Of a stretch of DNA of 64,000 bases, positions 17,731 through 26,420 are shown piece by piece (positions within the stretch are counted from its first letter, which is position 1; the number at the start of each line of letters is the position of its first letter). Source of the DNA: Rhizobium leguminosarum (GTDB taxonomy: Bacteria; Pseudomonadota; Alphaproteobacteria; Rhizobiales; Rhizobiaceae); the NCBI RefSeq assembly GCF_004123835.1, contig NZ_MZMU01000024.1, positions 124,001-188,000 of the forward strand, written 5' to 3'. Under the pieces are notes generated by a model. That model searched no databases, had not been told where the DNA came from, and saw nothing but the letters and a program-made list of their open reading frames with translations. Position numbers and translations under genes: made by a program.

Positions 17731-18024
17731 TCACGCCTCCGGTTTGTTGAAGACCCAGTTATAGGCCTTCACGTCGACGCTTTCGAACAGCCCGGCCTCG
17801 GCATAGGGATCGGCATCGGCAAGCGCACGCGCCGCCTCTTTCGATTCCGCTTCGACGATGATCAGGCTGCCGCAGGGCTTGCCGTCGTCATCGAGAAACG
17901 GGCCGGCGATCTTCAGCGTGCCCTCCGCATTCAGCTTGTTCAGATACTCGATATGCGTCGGACGCGTATCCATGCGCACGTTCAGATGTCCCGGTTTGTC
18001 CTTGCAAAGAAGGGCGAAAAGCAT
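17731..18024 (-). CDS. YciI family protein
   Basis: A 97-residue dimeric alpha/beta-barrel (ferredoxin-like) protein with the YciI signatures GPFLDDDGKPCGSLIIVEA and ADPYAEAGLFESV. The conserved His and Asp of the proposed active site fall in the N-terminal strand region (KPGHLNVRMDTRPTH). Function is unknown in general. It lies between gpsA and the EVE gene on the same strand with gaps of only a few bases. Confidence 0.88.
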   Translation of the reverse strand: MLFALLCKDKPGHLNVRMDTRPTHIEYLNKLNAEGTLKIAGPFLDDDGKPCGSLIIVEAESKEAARALADADPYAEAGLFESVDVKAYNWVFNKPEA

Positions 18025-18033
18025 GTCTGTCTC

Positions 18034-19017
18034 CTATTCGGTGGTGATCGGACGCGTCATCAGCTGCTCTATCGCCTCTGCGATATCGAGCCTGCCGTCG
18101 ATGATGGCGGAAACGGCATCGGTGATCGGCATGCTGACCTTCAATTCCGCCGCAAGCCGCGAGGCGACGGAGGCGGCAAACGCGCCTTCCACCAGCGCAC
18201 CCTGCAGGGGATCGGTCTTTTCGTCGCGCCCGAGCGCGATGCCGAAGCGCAGGTTTCGCGATTGATGGCTCGTTGCCGTCAGCACCAGATCGCCGAGGCC
18301 GGAAAGCCCGCGCACCGTATCCGCCTGCCCGCCCTGGGCGACGACGAAACGCGACATCTCGGCAAGACCGCGCGCAATCAGCGCCGCACGCGCGGAATCG
18401 CCGATGCCACGGCCTTCGACGATGCCGCAAGCGATCGCCAGCACATTCTTCAGCGCGCCGCCGAGCTGCACGCCGATCCGGTCGTTGGAAGCGTAGAGCC
18501 GGAAGGTCCGCCCGGAAATCGCCTGAGCGAGCCGTTCCGCGATTTCCATGTCGGCTGCGGCAATCGCCATAGCCGTCGGCAGGCCCTTGGCGATATCGGC
18601 GGCAAAACCCGGGCCGGAGAGGACGGCGACGGGATGGTCCGGCAGTTCCCGTTCCAGCATGTCGGTCAAAAGATTGCCGGTCGCCCGTTCGATACCCTTG
18701 GCACAGGTAACGACGACAGCATCCTTGGAAAGATAAGGACCGTATTGCCGCGCCGCATCGGCCTGCGCCTGCGACGGCATTGCAAAAAGCACGATGGAGG
18801 CACCAGCGATCGCATCCGCCTCGGCGGAAAATTCCAGCGCATCGGGCAGGAGAATTCCGGGCAGCACCGCATCATGCAGCCGTTCCGCCTTCAGATCGGC
18901 AATCAGTGACGGATTACGCCCGACAAGTGTCACGGCGCTGCGGCCGGCAAGCGCGATGACGGCGGCAAGCGCCGTGCCGAAAGCCCCCGATCCGACGACG
19001 GCGATGTTTTCGCTCAT
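18034..19017 (-). CDS. gpsA: glycerol-3-phosphate dehydrogenase [NAD(P)+]
   Basis: A 327-residue enzyme starting MSENIAVVGSGAFGTALA, the NAD(P)-binding GxGxxG motif, with the catalytic-domain signatures CAKGIE and GLSGLGDLVLTATS. It makes sn-glycerol-3-phosphate for phospholipid synthesis. Its ATG overlaps the tsaD stop as ATGA, so the two are translationally coupled. Confidence 0.97.
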   Translation of the reverse strand: MSENIAVVGSGAFGTALAAVIALAGRSAVTLVGRNPSLIADLKAERLHDAVLPGILLPDALEFSAEADAIAGASIVLFAMPSQAQADAARQYGPYLSKDAVVVTCAKGIERATGNLLTDMLERELPDHPVAVLSGPGFAADIAKGLPTAMAIAAADMEIAERLAQAISGRTFRLYASNDRIGVQLGGALKNVLAIACGIVEGRGIGDSARAALIARGLAEMSRFVVAQGGQADTVRGLSGLGDLVLTATSHQSRNLRFGIALGRDEKTDPLQGALVEGAFAASVASRLAAELKVSMPITDAVSAIIDGRLDIAEAIEQLMTRPITTE

Positions 19018-20135
19018 GCCTTGGCCCCTCGTTTTCCGAAACCGATCAGCGTTTCCGCATTGGAATCGAGCGGCCAGCGCGAACGCGGCTGCACGTCGAG
19101 CGTATCCGGCGCGGCACCGGTCGCCATCCGCTCCAATCCCGCCCAGGCGATCATCACGGCATTATCGGTGCAAAGCCTGAGCGGCGGCGCGACGAAGCGG
19201 AAGCCATTCTTGTCGCACAGCGCCTGCAGCGTGCCGCGCAGTTCGAGATTGGCGGCGACACCGCCGGCAACGACGAGCGCCGGCTTTTCGCCAGTAGCAG
19301 GGCCAGTAGCAGGGAATGTCGTCGGAAACTCCGTCTTGAACCGCTGCAGGCCGCGGCCGATACGGTCCTTCAGCGTCCGCGAAACCGCCTTCTGAAACGA
19401 GGCGCAGATATCCGCCACGTCCTGATCGCTAAGCGGCGCGATATCCTGCGCCGCCTGTCGCACCGCTGTCTTCAGGCCGGAGAAGGAAAAGTCGAGCCTT
19501 GCCTCGCCGACCAGCGGCCGCGGAAAGTCGAAGCGATCGGGATTGCCGGCCTGCGCCATCCGCTCCACCGCCGGGCCGCCGGGATAGGGCAGGCCGAGCA
19601 GCTTTGCCGTCTTGTCGAAGGCTTCGCCCAGCGCATCGTCGATCGTCGTGCCCCAGCGCTCGTACTGCCCGACACCACGCACCAGGATGAGCTGGGTATG
19701 GCCGCCGGAGACGAGCAGCATCAGATAGGGAAATGAAAGCCCGTCCGTCAGCCGCGCCGTCAACGCATGGCCCTCGAGATGGTTGATCGCATAGAGCGGC
19801 TTGCCGGCGGCTCTGGCGATCGCCTTGCCGGTCATCAACCCCACCAGCAGCCCGCCGATCAGCCCCGGCCCCGACGTGGCGGCGATGGCGTCGACATCGT
19901 TGAGCGACACATTGGCGCGCTTCAGCGCTTCCTCGATCAGCTCGTCCAGCGCTTCGACATGGGCGCGTGCGGCGATCTCTGGCACCACGCCGCCGTAGGC
20001 GCTATGCTCGTCGAGCTGGGAAAGCACGACGTCCGACAGCACGTTGGAATGCCCCTCCGCATCGCGCTCGACAACCGCGGCGGCGGTCTCGTCGCAGCTC
20101 GTTTCGATGCCAAGGATGCGCAGAAAGGGAACCAT
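19014..20135 (-). CDS. tsaD: tRNA N6-threonylcarbamoyladenosine transferase
   Basis: The start at 20135 (MVPFLRILGIETSCDETAAA) is the family start; the open frame extends about 147 codons upstream only because the opposite strand carries hemC. The 373-residue protein has the ASKHA fold and the metal-binding HLEGHALTARL motif. TsaD with TsaB and TsaE puts the t6A modification on ANN-decoding tRNAs. Divergent from hemC with 72 bp between starts, and coupled to gpsA. Confidence 0.97.
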   Translation of the reverse strand: MVPFLRILGIETSCDETAAAVVERDAEGHSNVLSDVVLSQLDEHSAYGGVVPEIAARAHVEALDELIEEALKRANVSLNDVDAIAATSGPGLIGGLLVGLMTGKAIARAAGKPLYAINHLEGHALTARLTDGLSFPYLMLLVSGGHTQLILVRGVGQYERWGTTIDDALGEAFDKTAKLLGLPYPGGPAVERMAQAGNPDRFDFPRPLVGEARLDFSFSGLKTAVRQAAQDIAPLSDQDVADICASFQKAVSRTLKDRIGRGLQRFKTEFPTTFPATGPATGEKPALVVAGGVAANLELRGTLQALCDKNGFRFVAPPLRLCTDNAVMIAWAGLERMATGAAPDTLDVQPRSRWPLDSNAETLIGFGKRGAKA

Positions 20136-20207
20136 AGAGCCTGTTCGTTGATTGCGATGGGATGGAAACCCGTTTACGAGAACTCCGGTAACAACGGAAT
20201 AGAGCGG

Positions 20208-21137
20208 ATGCAAACAAAACCTTTCCGGATCGGCACGCGGGGCAGCCCGCTGGCGCTTGCCCAGGCGCATGAGGCCCGCGACAGGCTGATGGCGGCGCAT
20301 CATCTGCCCGAGGACATGTTCGAGATCGTCGTGCTGACGACCAAGGGCGACCGTATCACCGACCGATCGCTTTCCGAGATCGGCGGCAAGGGCCTGTTCA
20401 CCGAGGAACTTGAACAGAAGCTTACCGCCGGCGAGCTCGATTTCGCCGTGCATTCCGCCAAGGATATGGCGACGAAGCTGCCCGAGGGGCTTTATCTCTC
20501 CGCCTACCTGCCGCGTGAAGATATCCGCGACGCCGTCATCGGCCGCACCGCGCGCAAACTGATCGACCTGCCGCATGGCGCCACCGTCGGTTCATCCTCG
20601 CTCCGCCGCCAGGCACTGATCCGCCGCATGCGGCCGGATATCAACGTCATCACCTTCCGCGGCCTGGTTGAAACGCGCCTGCGCAAGCTCGAAGCGGGCG
20701 AGGTGGATGCGACCCTGCTGGCGCTTGCCGGCCTGAAACGCCTCGGCAAGGTCGACGTGCTGACCGATATCCTCGATCCCGACACCTTCCCGCCGGCGCC
20801 GGCGCAGGGAGCGATCTGCATCGAAAGCCGCATCGGCGATGCCAGGGTCGACGATCTGCTGGCGCCGGTCAACGACTCGCCGACTTTCGACACCGTCTCC
20901 TGCGAACGCGCCTTCCTCGCCGCACTCGACGGCTCCTGCCGCACGCCGATCGGCGGTTATGCCGTCTGCGAAGGCGACCTGATCCGGTTCTCCGGCCTCA
21001 TCATCACCCCCGACGGCCGCAGCCAGCATGCGGTGACGACCGACGGCCACCGCCGCGATGCGGCAGCGCTCGGCACCCGCGCCGGCCAGGACGTACGTGC
21101 CAGAGCCGGCAGCGCCTTTTTCGACGACTGGCACTGA
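20208..21137 (+). CDS. hemC: hydroxymethylbilane synthase (porphobilinogen deaminase)
   Basis: A 309-residue enzyme starting MQTKPFRIGTRGSPLALAQ. It has the catalytic-domain signature SAKDMATKLPEGL and the cofactor cysteine in LDGSCRTPIGGY, which binds dipyrromethane. It joins four porphobilinogens into hydroxymethylbilane in heme synthesis. It is the first gene of a hemC-hemD-mitofilin-hemY run. Confidence 0.97.
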   Translation: MQTKPFRIGTRGSPLALAQAHEARDRLMAAHHLPEDMFEIVVLTTKGDRITDRSLSEIGGKGLFTEELEQKLTAGELDFAVHSAKDMATKLPEGLYLSAYLPREDIRDAVIGRTARKLIDLPHGATVGSSSLRRQALIRRMRPDINVITFRGLVETRLRKLEAGEVDATLLALAGLKRLGKVDVLTDILDPDTFPPAPAQGAICIESRIGDARVDDLLAPVNDSPTFDTVSCERAFLAALDGSCRTPIGGYAVCEGDLIRFSGLIITPDGRSQHAVTTDGHRRDAAALGTRAGQDVRARAGSAFFDDWH

Positions 21138-21144
21138 AGCGGCC

Positions 21145-21852
21145 ATGCGTGTGCTCGTCACCCGCCCCGCGCATTCGGCGACTAGAACCGCACAACGTTT
21201 GCGCGATATGGGCCACGAGCCGCTGCTGCTGCCGCTGCGTCAGCCGCTGCACGACAGCGCCGCCGCCCTAGCCGCGCTTGCAACCACCAGCGGCGCAATC
21301 GCCGTGACCAGCGCCGAAGCCATCAGGGTCCTCTCCGCTCTCGGGGAGAAACTTCGTCCGCATCTTGCCCGCCTGCTTTTTGCAGTGGGGGAAACGACGG
21401 CGGAAGAGGCGCGCAGCCTTGGCTTCCGATCCGTCGCCTCATCCCAGGGCAACGGCCGTGATCTCGCCGATCTCGTCGCGGCGCGAGGAACCGACGGGTT
21501 ACTCTATCTTGCCGGCATGCCGCGCGCCGAAACCTTCGAAGCAGGATTGCGCGAACGCAGCATCCGTTTTTCCGTCACCGAATGCTATCGCATGCAGCCG
21601 GTCGTTCCCGGCCCGGCCGAGATCGAAGCGATTTTCTCAAGGTCTCGCCCTGAGGCCATACTCTTCTATTCCCGGCAGACGGCCGAGGATTTCTTTCGCG
21701 TGCCGAAACTGCGATCCGCTGTGCCGGAACACAGCGAAATCTGCCTTTTCTGCCTCAGCGAGGCGGTGGCGGAGGGCGTTCCGGCGGCACTCCGAAAAAA
21801 CGTAGTGATTTCGCCGATGCCGGATGAGAAAAGCCTTTTGTCGCTCCTTTGA
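21145..21852 (+). CDS. hemD: uroporphyrinogen-III synthase
   Basis: A 235-residue HemD-family protein starting MRVLVTRPAHSATRTAQRL, with a two-lobed pattern and the conserved ITSAEA-like (AVTSAEAIRVL), GETTAEEARSLGF and YLAGMPRAETFEAGL stretches. Sequence identity in this family is low, but the position 7 bp after hemC supports the call. It closes hydroxymethylbilane to uroporphyrinogen III. Confidence 0.9.
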   Translation: MRVLVTRPAHSATRTAQRLRDMGHEPLLLPLRQPLHDSAAALAALATTSGAIAVTSAEAIRVLSALGEKLRPHLARLLFAVGETTAEEARSLGFRSVASSQGNGRDLADLVAARGTDGLLYLAGMPRAETFEAGLRERSIRFSVTECYRMQPVVPGPAEIEAIFSRSRPEAILFYSRQTAEDFFRVPKLRSAVPEHSEICLFCLSEAVAEGVPAALRKNVVISPMPDEKSLLSLL

Positions 21853-21941
21853 AGGCTCTAACCGCCCAAATTTGATCTAACCTCTTCCCTTAACTGGCAT
21901 CACTGTCTAGTTTCGTTGCAATGCAGAATAAAGAGGACCTC

Positions 21942-23195
21942 ATGGTATCGGGAAACCCGCCACGCCATTCGAAGAGCGCCGACGAGCCGGTCACGATCGA
22001 CCTCGATGCACAGGAATTTGCCGCTGCAGCCGATACAGAAAAACCGTTAGACAACGAAACCGGCGATGCCGACGGGACCGCCGCTGCCGATGTCGGCCTG
22101 CCGCCCGAATCCGAAGCTGCGTCGCATGCCGAACATGAAGACGAGCCTGGAACGGATGTGCCGGAAGAGGAACCGGTAGCCCCGCAACCCTCCTTTACCC
22201 CTCCTCCTCCTGAACAGCCCGCGCCGAAGAGCGCCGGCACCTCGGGTCTGATTGCCGCCGGCATCTTCGGCGGCCTCGTAGCGCTGCTTGGCGCCGGCGC
22301 CATCCAGTATGCCGGTTACCTCCCGGGCTCCTCTGCGCCGCAGACGACCTCGCCGGAGACTGCCGATCTTGCCGGTGAGATCGACGGCCTGAAACAGGCC
22401 GTCGCCAACCTTGCCGCCAATCCGGCGAGCACGGATGACGGTGAGCTTGCGAAACGCGTCGCTGCGCTGGAAACGGCTGCAAGGGCTCCCGCGGCCGACA
22501 CGCCGGCCGATCCTGTCAATGTCGATGCACTCAACCAGAAGATTGCGGAACTGACCGGTCAGGTCGACCAGCTGCGCTCGACGCTTGCCCAGTCATCCGA
22601 GCAGCAGACGACGAGCGGCGCCGATATCAGCAAGCGCCTCGAAGAGGCCGAAAAGAAGCTGAACGAGCCGCGCGAGGACGTCGCCGTTGCCCGGGCGATC
22701 GCCGCTGCCGCCCTGAAGGCGGCGATCGATCGCGGTGGCCCGTTCCTGGCCGAACTCGACACTTTCGCCGGCGTCGCGCCCGACGATCCAGCCGTCGCCG
22801 ACCTCAAAGCCTTTGCCGAGACCGGCATTCCCTCACGCACCGAGCTGGTGGGCGAGGTTCCCGATGTCGCCACCGCGATCGTCGAAGCCGTCAACCAGCC
22901 GGACCCGAACCAAAGCTGGTCGGACCGGCTAATGTCGAGCGCCAAGTCGCTGGTGAGCGTCCGTCCCGTCGGCAATATCGAGGGCGAAAGCGTCGAAGCC
23001 ATTGCCGCCCGTATGGAGGACAAGGTGAAAAGCGGCGACCTGCCCGGCGCCTCCGCCGAATGGAACAACCTGCCGGCTCTCGGCAAACAGGCGTCCGCCG
23101 CCTTCAAGCAATCGCTCGAAGCCCGCATTCGCGTCGAGGAGCTGGTCGGCGGGGCGCTGTCGAAAGCGGTTTCCGGCACCGGCAAGGAAGGATAA
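21942..23195 (+). CDS. mitofilin/Mic60-like inner-membrane protein (COG4223)
   Basis: The start at 21942 (MVSGNPPRHSK) has AGAGG 5-7 bp upstream; an ATG 7 codons earlier does not. The 417-residue protein has an acidic disordered N-terminus (to about residue 95), one membrane helix (SGLIAAGIFGGLVALLGAGA), a long coiled coil (about 120-240) and a mitofilin-type C-terminal domain. Alphaproteobacterial homologues are known to be encoded between hemD and hemY and are relatives of Mic60, which shapes mitochondrial cristae. It probably works at inner-membrane folds or contact sites. Confidence 0.83.
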   Translation: MVSGNPPRHSKSADEPVTIDLDAQEFAAAADTEKPLDNETGDADGTAAADVGLPPESEAASHAEHEDEPGTDVPEEEPVAPQPSFTPPPPEQPAPKSAGTSGLIAAGIFGGLVALLGAGAIQYAGYLPGSSAPQTTSPETADLAGEIDGLKQAVANLAANPASTDDGELAKRVAALETAARAPAADTPADPVNVDALNQKIAELTGQVDQLRSTLAQSSEQQTTSGADISKRLEEAEKKLNEPREDVAVARAIAAAALKAAIDRGGPFLAELDTFAGVAPDDPAVADLKAFAETGIPSRTELVGEVPDVATAIVEAVNQPDPNQSWSDRLMSSAKSLVSVRPVGNIEGESVEAIAARMEDKVKSGDLPGASAEWNNLPALGKQASAAFKQSLEARIRVEELVGGALSKAVSGTGKEG

Positions 23196-23199
23196 GACC

Positions 23200-24822
23200 A
23201 TGCTGATCCGCCTTGTCGTCTTCGCCCTCTTCGTGCTGCTTCTCGCCTATGGCTTCTCCTGGCTCGCCGATCGTCCCGGTGACCTCTCGCTGATCTGGGA
23301 GGGTCAGATCTACCAGACGAAGCTGATCGTCGCCGCCAGCGCGATCATCGCCCTCGTGGCCGCCGTGATGATCGCCTGGTGGTTCGTCCGCCTGGTCTGG
23401 ACCTCGCCGTATTCGGTGACGCGTTATTTCCGCGCCCGTAAGCGGGACCGCGGGTATCAGGCGCTGTCGACCGGCCTGATCGCCGCCGGCGCCGGCAATG
23501 CGCTGCTTGCCCGCAAGATGGCCGCCCGCTCGCGTGGCCTCATCCGCGCCGATCAGGAACCGCTGATCAACCTGCTCGAGGCCCAGGCCGCCCTGATCGA
23601 AGGTCGCCATGATGAGGCGCGCGCCAAGTTCGAGGCCATGGCCAACGATCCCGAGACGCGCGAACTCGGCCTGCGCGGCCTCTATCTGGAAGCCCGCCGT
23701 CTCGGGGCCAACGAGGCCGCCCGCCAATATGCCGAAAAGGCTGCCGACAACGCGCCATATCTTCCCTGGGCCGCACAGGCGACGCTCGAATATCGCAGCC
23801 AGGCCGGCCGCTGGGACGATGCGATCCGCCTGCTCGAACAGCAGAAGGCCGCCCGCGTCGTCGAAAAGGCCGAAGCCAACCGTTTGCACGCCGTGCTCCT
23901 GACGGCGCGCGCCGGCGAGAAGCTGGAAAGCAACCCGACGGGTGCCCGCGACGACGCTCTGCAGGCGCTGAAGCTTGCCGCCGATTTCATTCCGGCCGCC
24001 CTCATCGCCGCAAAGGCGCTGTTTCGCGAAGGCGGCGTGCGCAAGGCCGCCTCGATCCTCGAACAGGCATGGAAATCGGCACCTCATCCTGAGATCGGCC
24101 AAGCCTATGTCAGGGCCCGCAGCGGCGATTCCACGCTCGACCGGCTGAAGCGCGCCGAACGGCTGGAAGGGCAGCGCCCGAACAACGTCGAATCGCTTCT
24201 CGTCGTCGCCCAGGCAGCCCTCGACGCGCAGGAATTCGCCAAGGCTCGCGCGAAGGCGGAGGCAGCGGCGCGCATGCAGCCGCGTGAAGCCGCGTACCTG
24301 CTGTTGGCCGACATCGAAGAAGCCGAGACCGGAGACCAGGGCCGCGTGCGCCATTGGCTGGCCCAGGCGCTCAAGGCGCCGCGCGATCCGGCCTGGGTGG
24401 CAGACGGCTTCGTATCCGACAAGTGGCTGCCGGTGTCGCCGGTGACCGGCCGTCTCGACGCCTTCGAATGGAAGGCGCCCTTCGGCCAGATCGAGGGTGC
24501 ACTCGAAGACGGTTCGGCGCCAGCCTCGATCGAAACGGCTTTGAAGACATTGCCGCCGCTGCGTGACGTCAGGCCGGAAAGCCCGGTCAACGACCATCGC
24601 ATCATTGAGTTGGAACGCGCCGCGACGATTGCCGAGGCTGTGCGCCCCACGCCGGCACCAGCACCGGCATCGGCAAAACCGAAACCCGCCGAACCGGCCG
24701 TGAGCGATAAAGCGCCGGCGCCGAGCGAGGCGAAACCTTTCTTTGGCGGACTGCCGGATGATCCCGGCGTTCGCGATCCCAGGGTGGAACCGGAACCCAA
24801 GACACGGCTCCGTCTTTTCTGA
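23200..24822 (+). CDS. hemY: HemY-like TPR membrane protein
   Basis: A 540-residue protein with two N-terminal membrane helices (residues 1-22 and 43-63), the HemY_N signature (RFRARKRDRGYQALSTGLIAAGAGN-like segment) and a long tetratricopeptide-type helical region, ending with a Pro/Ala-rich tail. Proteins of this type are linked to heme synthesis by gene order, but the biochemical role is unclear; this is not the protoporphyrinogen oxidase also called HemY. It lies 4 bp after the mitofilin-like gene. Confidence 0.87.
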   Translation: MLIRLVVFALFVLLLAYGFSWLADRPGDLSLIWEGQIYQTKLIVAASAIIALVAAVMIAWWFVRLVWTSPYSVTRYFRARKRDRGYQALSTGLIAAGAGNALLARKMAARSRGLIRADQEPLINLLEAQAALIEGRHDEARAKFEAMANDPETRELGLRGLYLEARRLGANEAARQYAEKAADNAPYLPWAAQATLEYRSQAGRWDDAIRLLEQQKAARVVEKAEANRLHAVLLTARAGEKLESNPTGARDDALQALKLAADFIPAALIAAKALFREGGVRKAASILEQAWKSAPHPEIGQAYVRARSGDSTLDRLKRAERLEGQRPNNVESLLVVAQAALDAQEFAKARAKAEAAARMQPREAAYLLLADIEEAETGDQGRVRHWLAQALKAPRDPAWVADGFVSDKWLPVSPVTGRLDAFEWKAPFGQIEGALEDGSAPASIETALKTLPPLRDVRPESPVNDHRIIELERAATIAEAVRPTPAPAPASAKPKPAEPAVSDKAPAPSEAKPFFGGLPDDPGVRDPRVEPEPKTRLRLF

Positions 24823-24839
24823 AATGGAACGAAAACCGC

Positions 24840-25325
24840 ATGTTCGAACGCTTTCAGGCATTCTTCCAGAATCTCACCGCCGACCACCCGAAGAAAGGTT
24901 TTGCCCCTGATGATCCGCGCATCACAGTGGCAGCGCTCTGCATGCAGGTCATGGAGGCCGACGGCCAGATCAAAGCCAGCGAGAAGAAACGGCTGCGCAA
25001 GCTCCTGAAGGAGCAGTATGCGCTCGACGGCAAGCAGCTCGATGCTCTGATGGCCGCCGGCCTCGAGGCCGAAAGCTCCGCCGTCGACTATTATCGCTTC
25101 ACCGCCGACCTGAAGCGCCATCTCAATACCGAGCAACGGCTGGAGCTGATCGGCATCCTCTGGGACATCGTCTATGCCGATGGCGAACGCAGCGAGATGG
25201 AAGACCATGTGATCTGGCGTATCGCCGATCTGCTCGGCGTCTCCTCGCGCGAGCGCATCCAGAAGCGGCAGGAGGCCGCCGCCAGGGTGACGGATGTCCA
25301 GGTTGCGCAAGATGATGCCGACTGA
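24840..25325 (+). CDS. TerB-family protein (tellurite-resistance-type helical domain)
   Basis: A 161-residue all-helical protein with the TerB/DjlA N-terminal pattern: VAALCMQVMEADGQIKASEKKRLRKLL and later GILWDIVYADGERSEMEDHVIWRIADLLGV. The paired acidic DG.I and DGE.S positions could bind divalent metal. Function is unknown in this setting. It is 17 bp after hemY and overlaps the next gene. Confidence 0.82.
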   Translation: MFERFQAFFQNLTADHPKKGFAPDDPRITVAALCMQVMEADGQIKASEKKRLRKLLKEQYALDGKQLDALMAAGLEAESSAVDYYRFTADLKRHLNTEQRLELIGILWDIVYADGERSEMEDHVIWRIADLLGVSSRERIQKRQEAAARVTDVQVAQDDAD

Positions 25326-26067
25326 GCAAAACCCGAACCGCGACGGGCGCCCGATCCTCATCGTCCTGCATCAGGAGCGGTCGAGCCCCGGCCGCGTCGG
25401 CCAGTTGCTCGTCGAAAAGGGCTACCGCCTCGATATCCGTCGCCCGGTTCTGGGCCAGCCCCTTCCGACAACACTGAAAGACCATGCCGGCGCCGTCGTC
25501 TTCGGCGGGCCTATGAGTGCCAATGATCCCGATGACTTCGTCAAGAAGGAGATCGACTGGATCGACATTCCGCTCCGGGAAAAGCGCCCCTATCTCGGTA
25601 TCTGCCTTGGCGCGCAGATGCTGGTCCGTCATCTCGGCGGCAAGGTGCAGTCGAATGCCGACGGCTCGACGGAGATCGGCTGGTATCCGCTGCACCCGAC
25701 CGAGAAGGGCCGCCTGCTGATGCACTGGCCGAAGATGGTCTATCATTTCCACCGCGAGGGCTTCGAGCTGCCGCGCGGCGCCGACCTGCTGGCCGAAGGC
25801 GATGCCTATCCCAACCAGGCCTTCCGCTACGAGGGCAACGCCTGGGGCCTGCAATTCCATGCCGAACTGACCCGGGTGATGATGCATCGCTGGGTCGTGC
25901 ATGGCGCCCATCGCTTCATCCTGCCGAATGCCCAGCAGGGCCGCGAACATCTCGAAGGCCGCATGCTGTTCGACGCGCCGCTGAAAGCCTGGCTGACCGA
26001 ATTCCTCGACATCGTCTTCGAAGGAAAGACGGCGAAGGCGGCGTCCTCTATCGCTCTTCGCGCTTAG
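25315..26067 (+). CDS. class I glutamine amidotransferase-like protein
   Basis: The frame is open from 25294, but ATGs at 25312 and 25315 overlap the end of the TerB gene and are the likelier starts (about 250 residues). The nucleophile elbow is PYLGICLGAQML and the catalytic His-x-Glu is QFHAEL. It resembles the stand-alone GMP-synthase-like GATase domain proteins that act on small-molecule amides. The stop codon TAG is made from the first bases of an inserted inverted-repeat element; without that element the same position would read TAA. Confidence 0.83.
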   Translation: MPTEQNPNRDGRPILIVLHQERSSPGRVGQLLVEKGYRLDIRRPVLGQPLPTTLKDHAGAVVFGGPMSANDPDDFVKKEIDWIDIPLREKRPYLGICLGAQMLVRHLGGKVQSNADGSTEIGWYPLHPTEKGRLLMHWPKMVYHFHREGFELPRGADLLAEGDAYPNQAFRYEGNAWGLQFHAELTRVMMHRWVVHGAHRFILPNAQQGREHLEGRMLFDAPLKAWLTEFLDIVFEGKTAKAASSIALRA

Positions 26068-26417
26068 AGCCTTTCCTGGTCAGATTGAAGCATTCTGCCG
26101 GAGCAGGTTTTCGTTAGGGCAGAGGCGATTGGCGAAAGGCATACCTCTTGGTACGTCCGAGCCGATCGCCTCTGATCCTGGCGGAAAGATGCCCGGCCCA
26201 CCGGCCGCACCGCTTCGCCATGCGAAGCGACAAGTGCGTCCGGCGATTTTAAGTCTTGCAGATTTGCCACGCAAATCTGCGGGAGGTTGGCTGAAACGGG
26301 CCGGCTGATCGACCGGCCGGCTTGGCCGTAGAGCTGGGCTACGACGCGCCGGCCGGTCGACCATCCGACTCCGTTTGAGCCAACAGAATGGTTCAAGCTG
26401 ACCAGGAAAGGCTCTAA
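26064..26417. mobile_element. 350-bp MITE-like element with 34-bp terminal inverted repeats
   Basis: The ends are TTAGAGCCTTTCCTGGTCAG on the left and its exact complement on the right, extended to 34 bp with two mismatches (26064-26097 and 26384-26417). The outermost bases read T-TA-GAGCC and GGCTC-TA-A, consistent with a TA target duplication as made by IS630/Tc1-type transposases. There is no credible coding region. Three internal stems are visible: 26120-26129 with 26165-26174, 26258-26280 (10-bp stem, loop CAC) and 26309-26320 with 26349-26360. It fills the gap between the amidotransferase and MFS genes and may terminate both transcripts. Confidence 0.8.
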
Positions 26418-26420
26418 TCC

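Noticed and set aside
23104..24861. 585-codon open frame opposite the hemY-like gene
   Set aside because: Shadow frame rich in Arg and Gly; the plus-strand gene is well supported.
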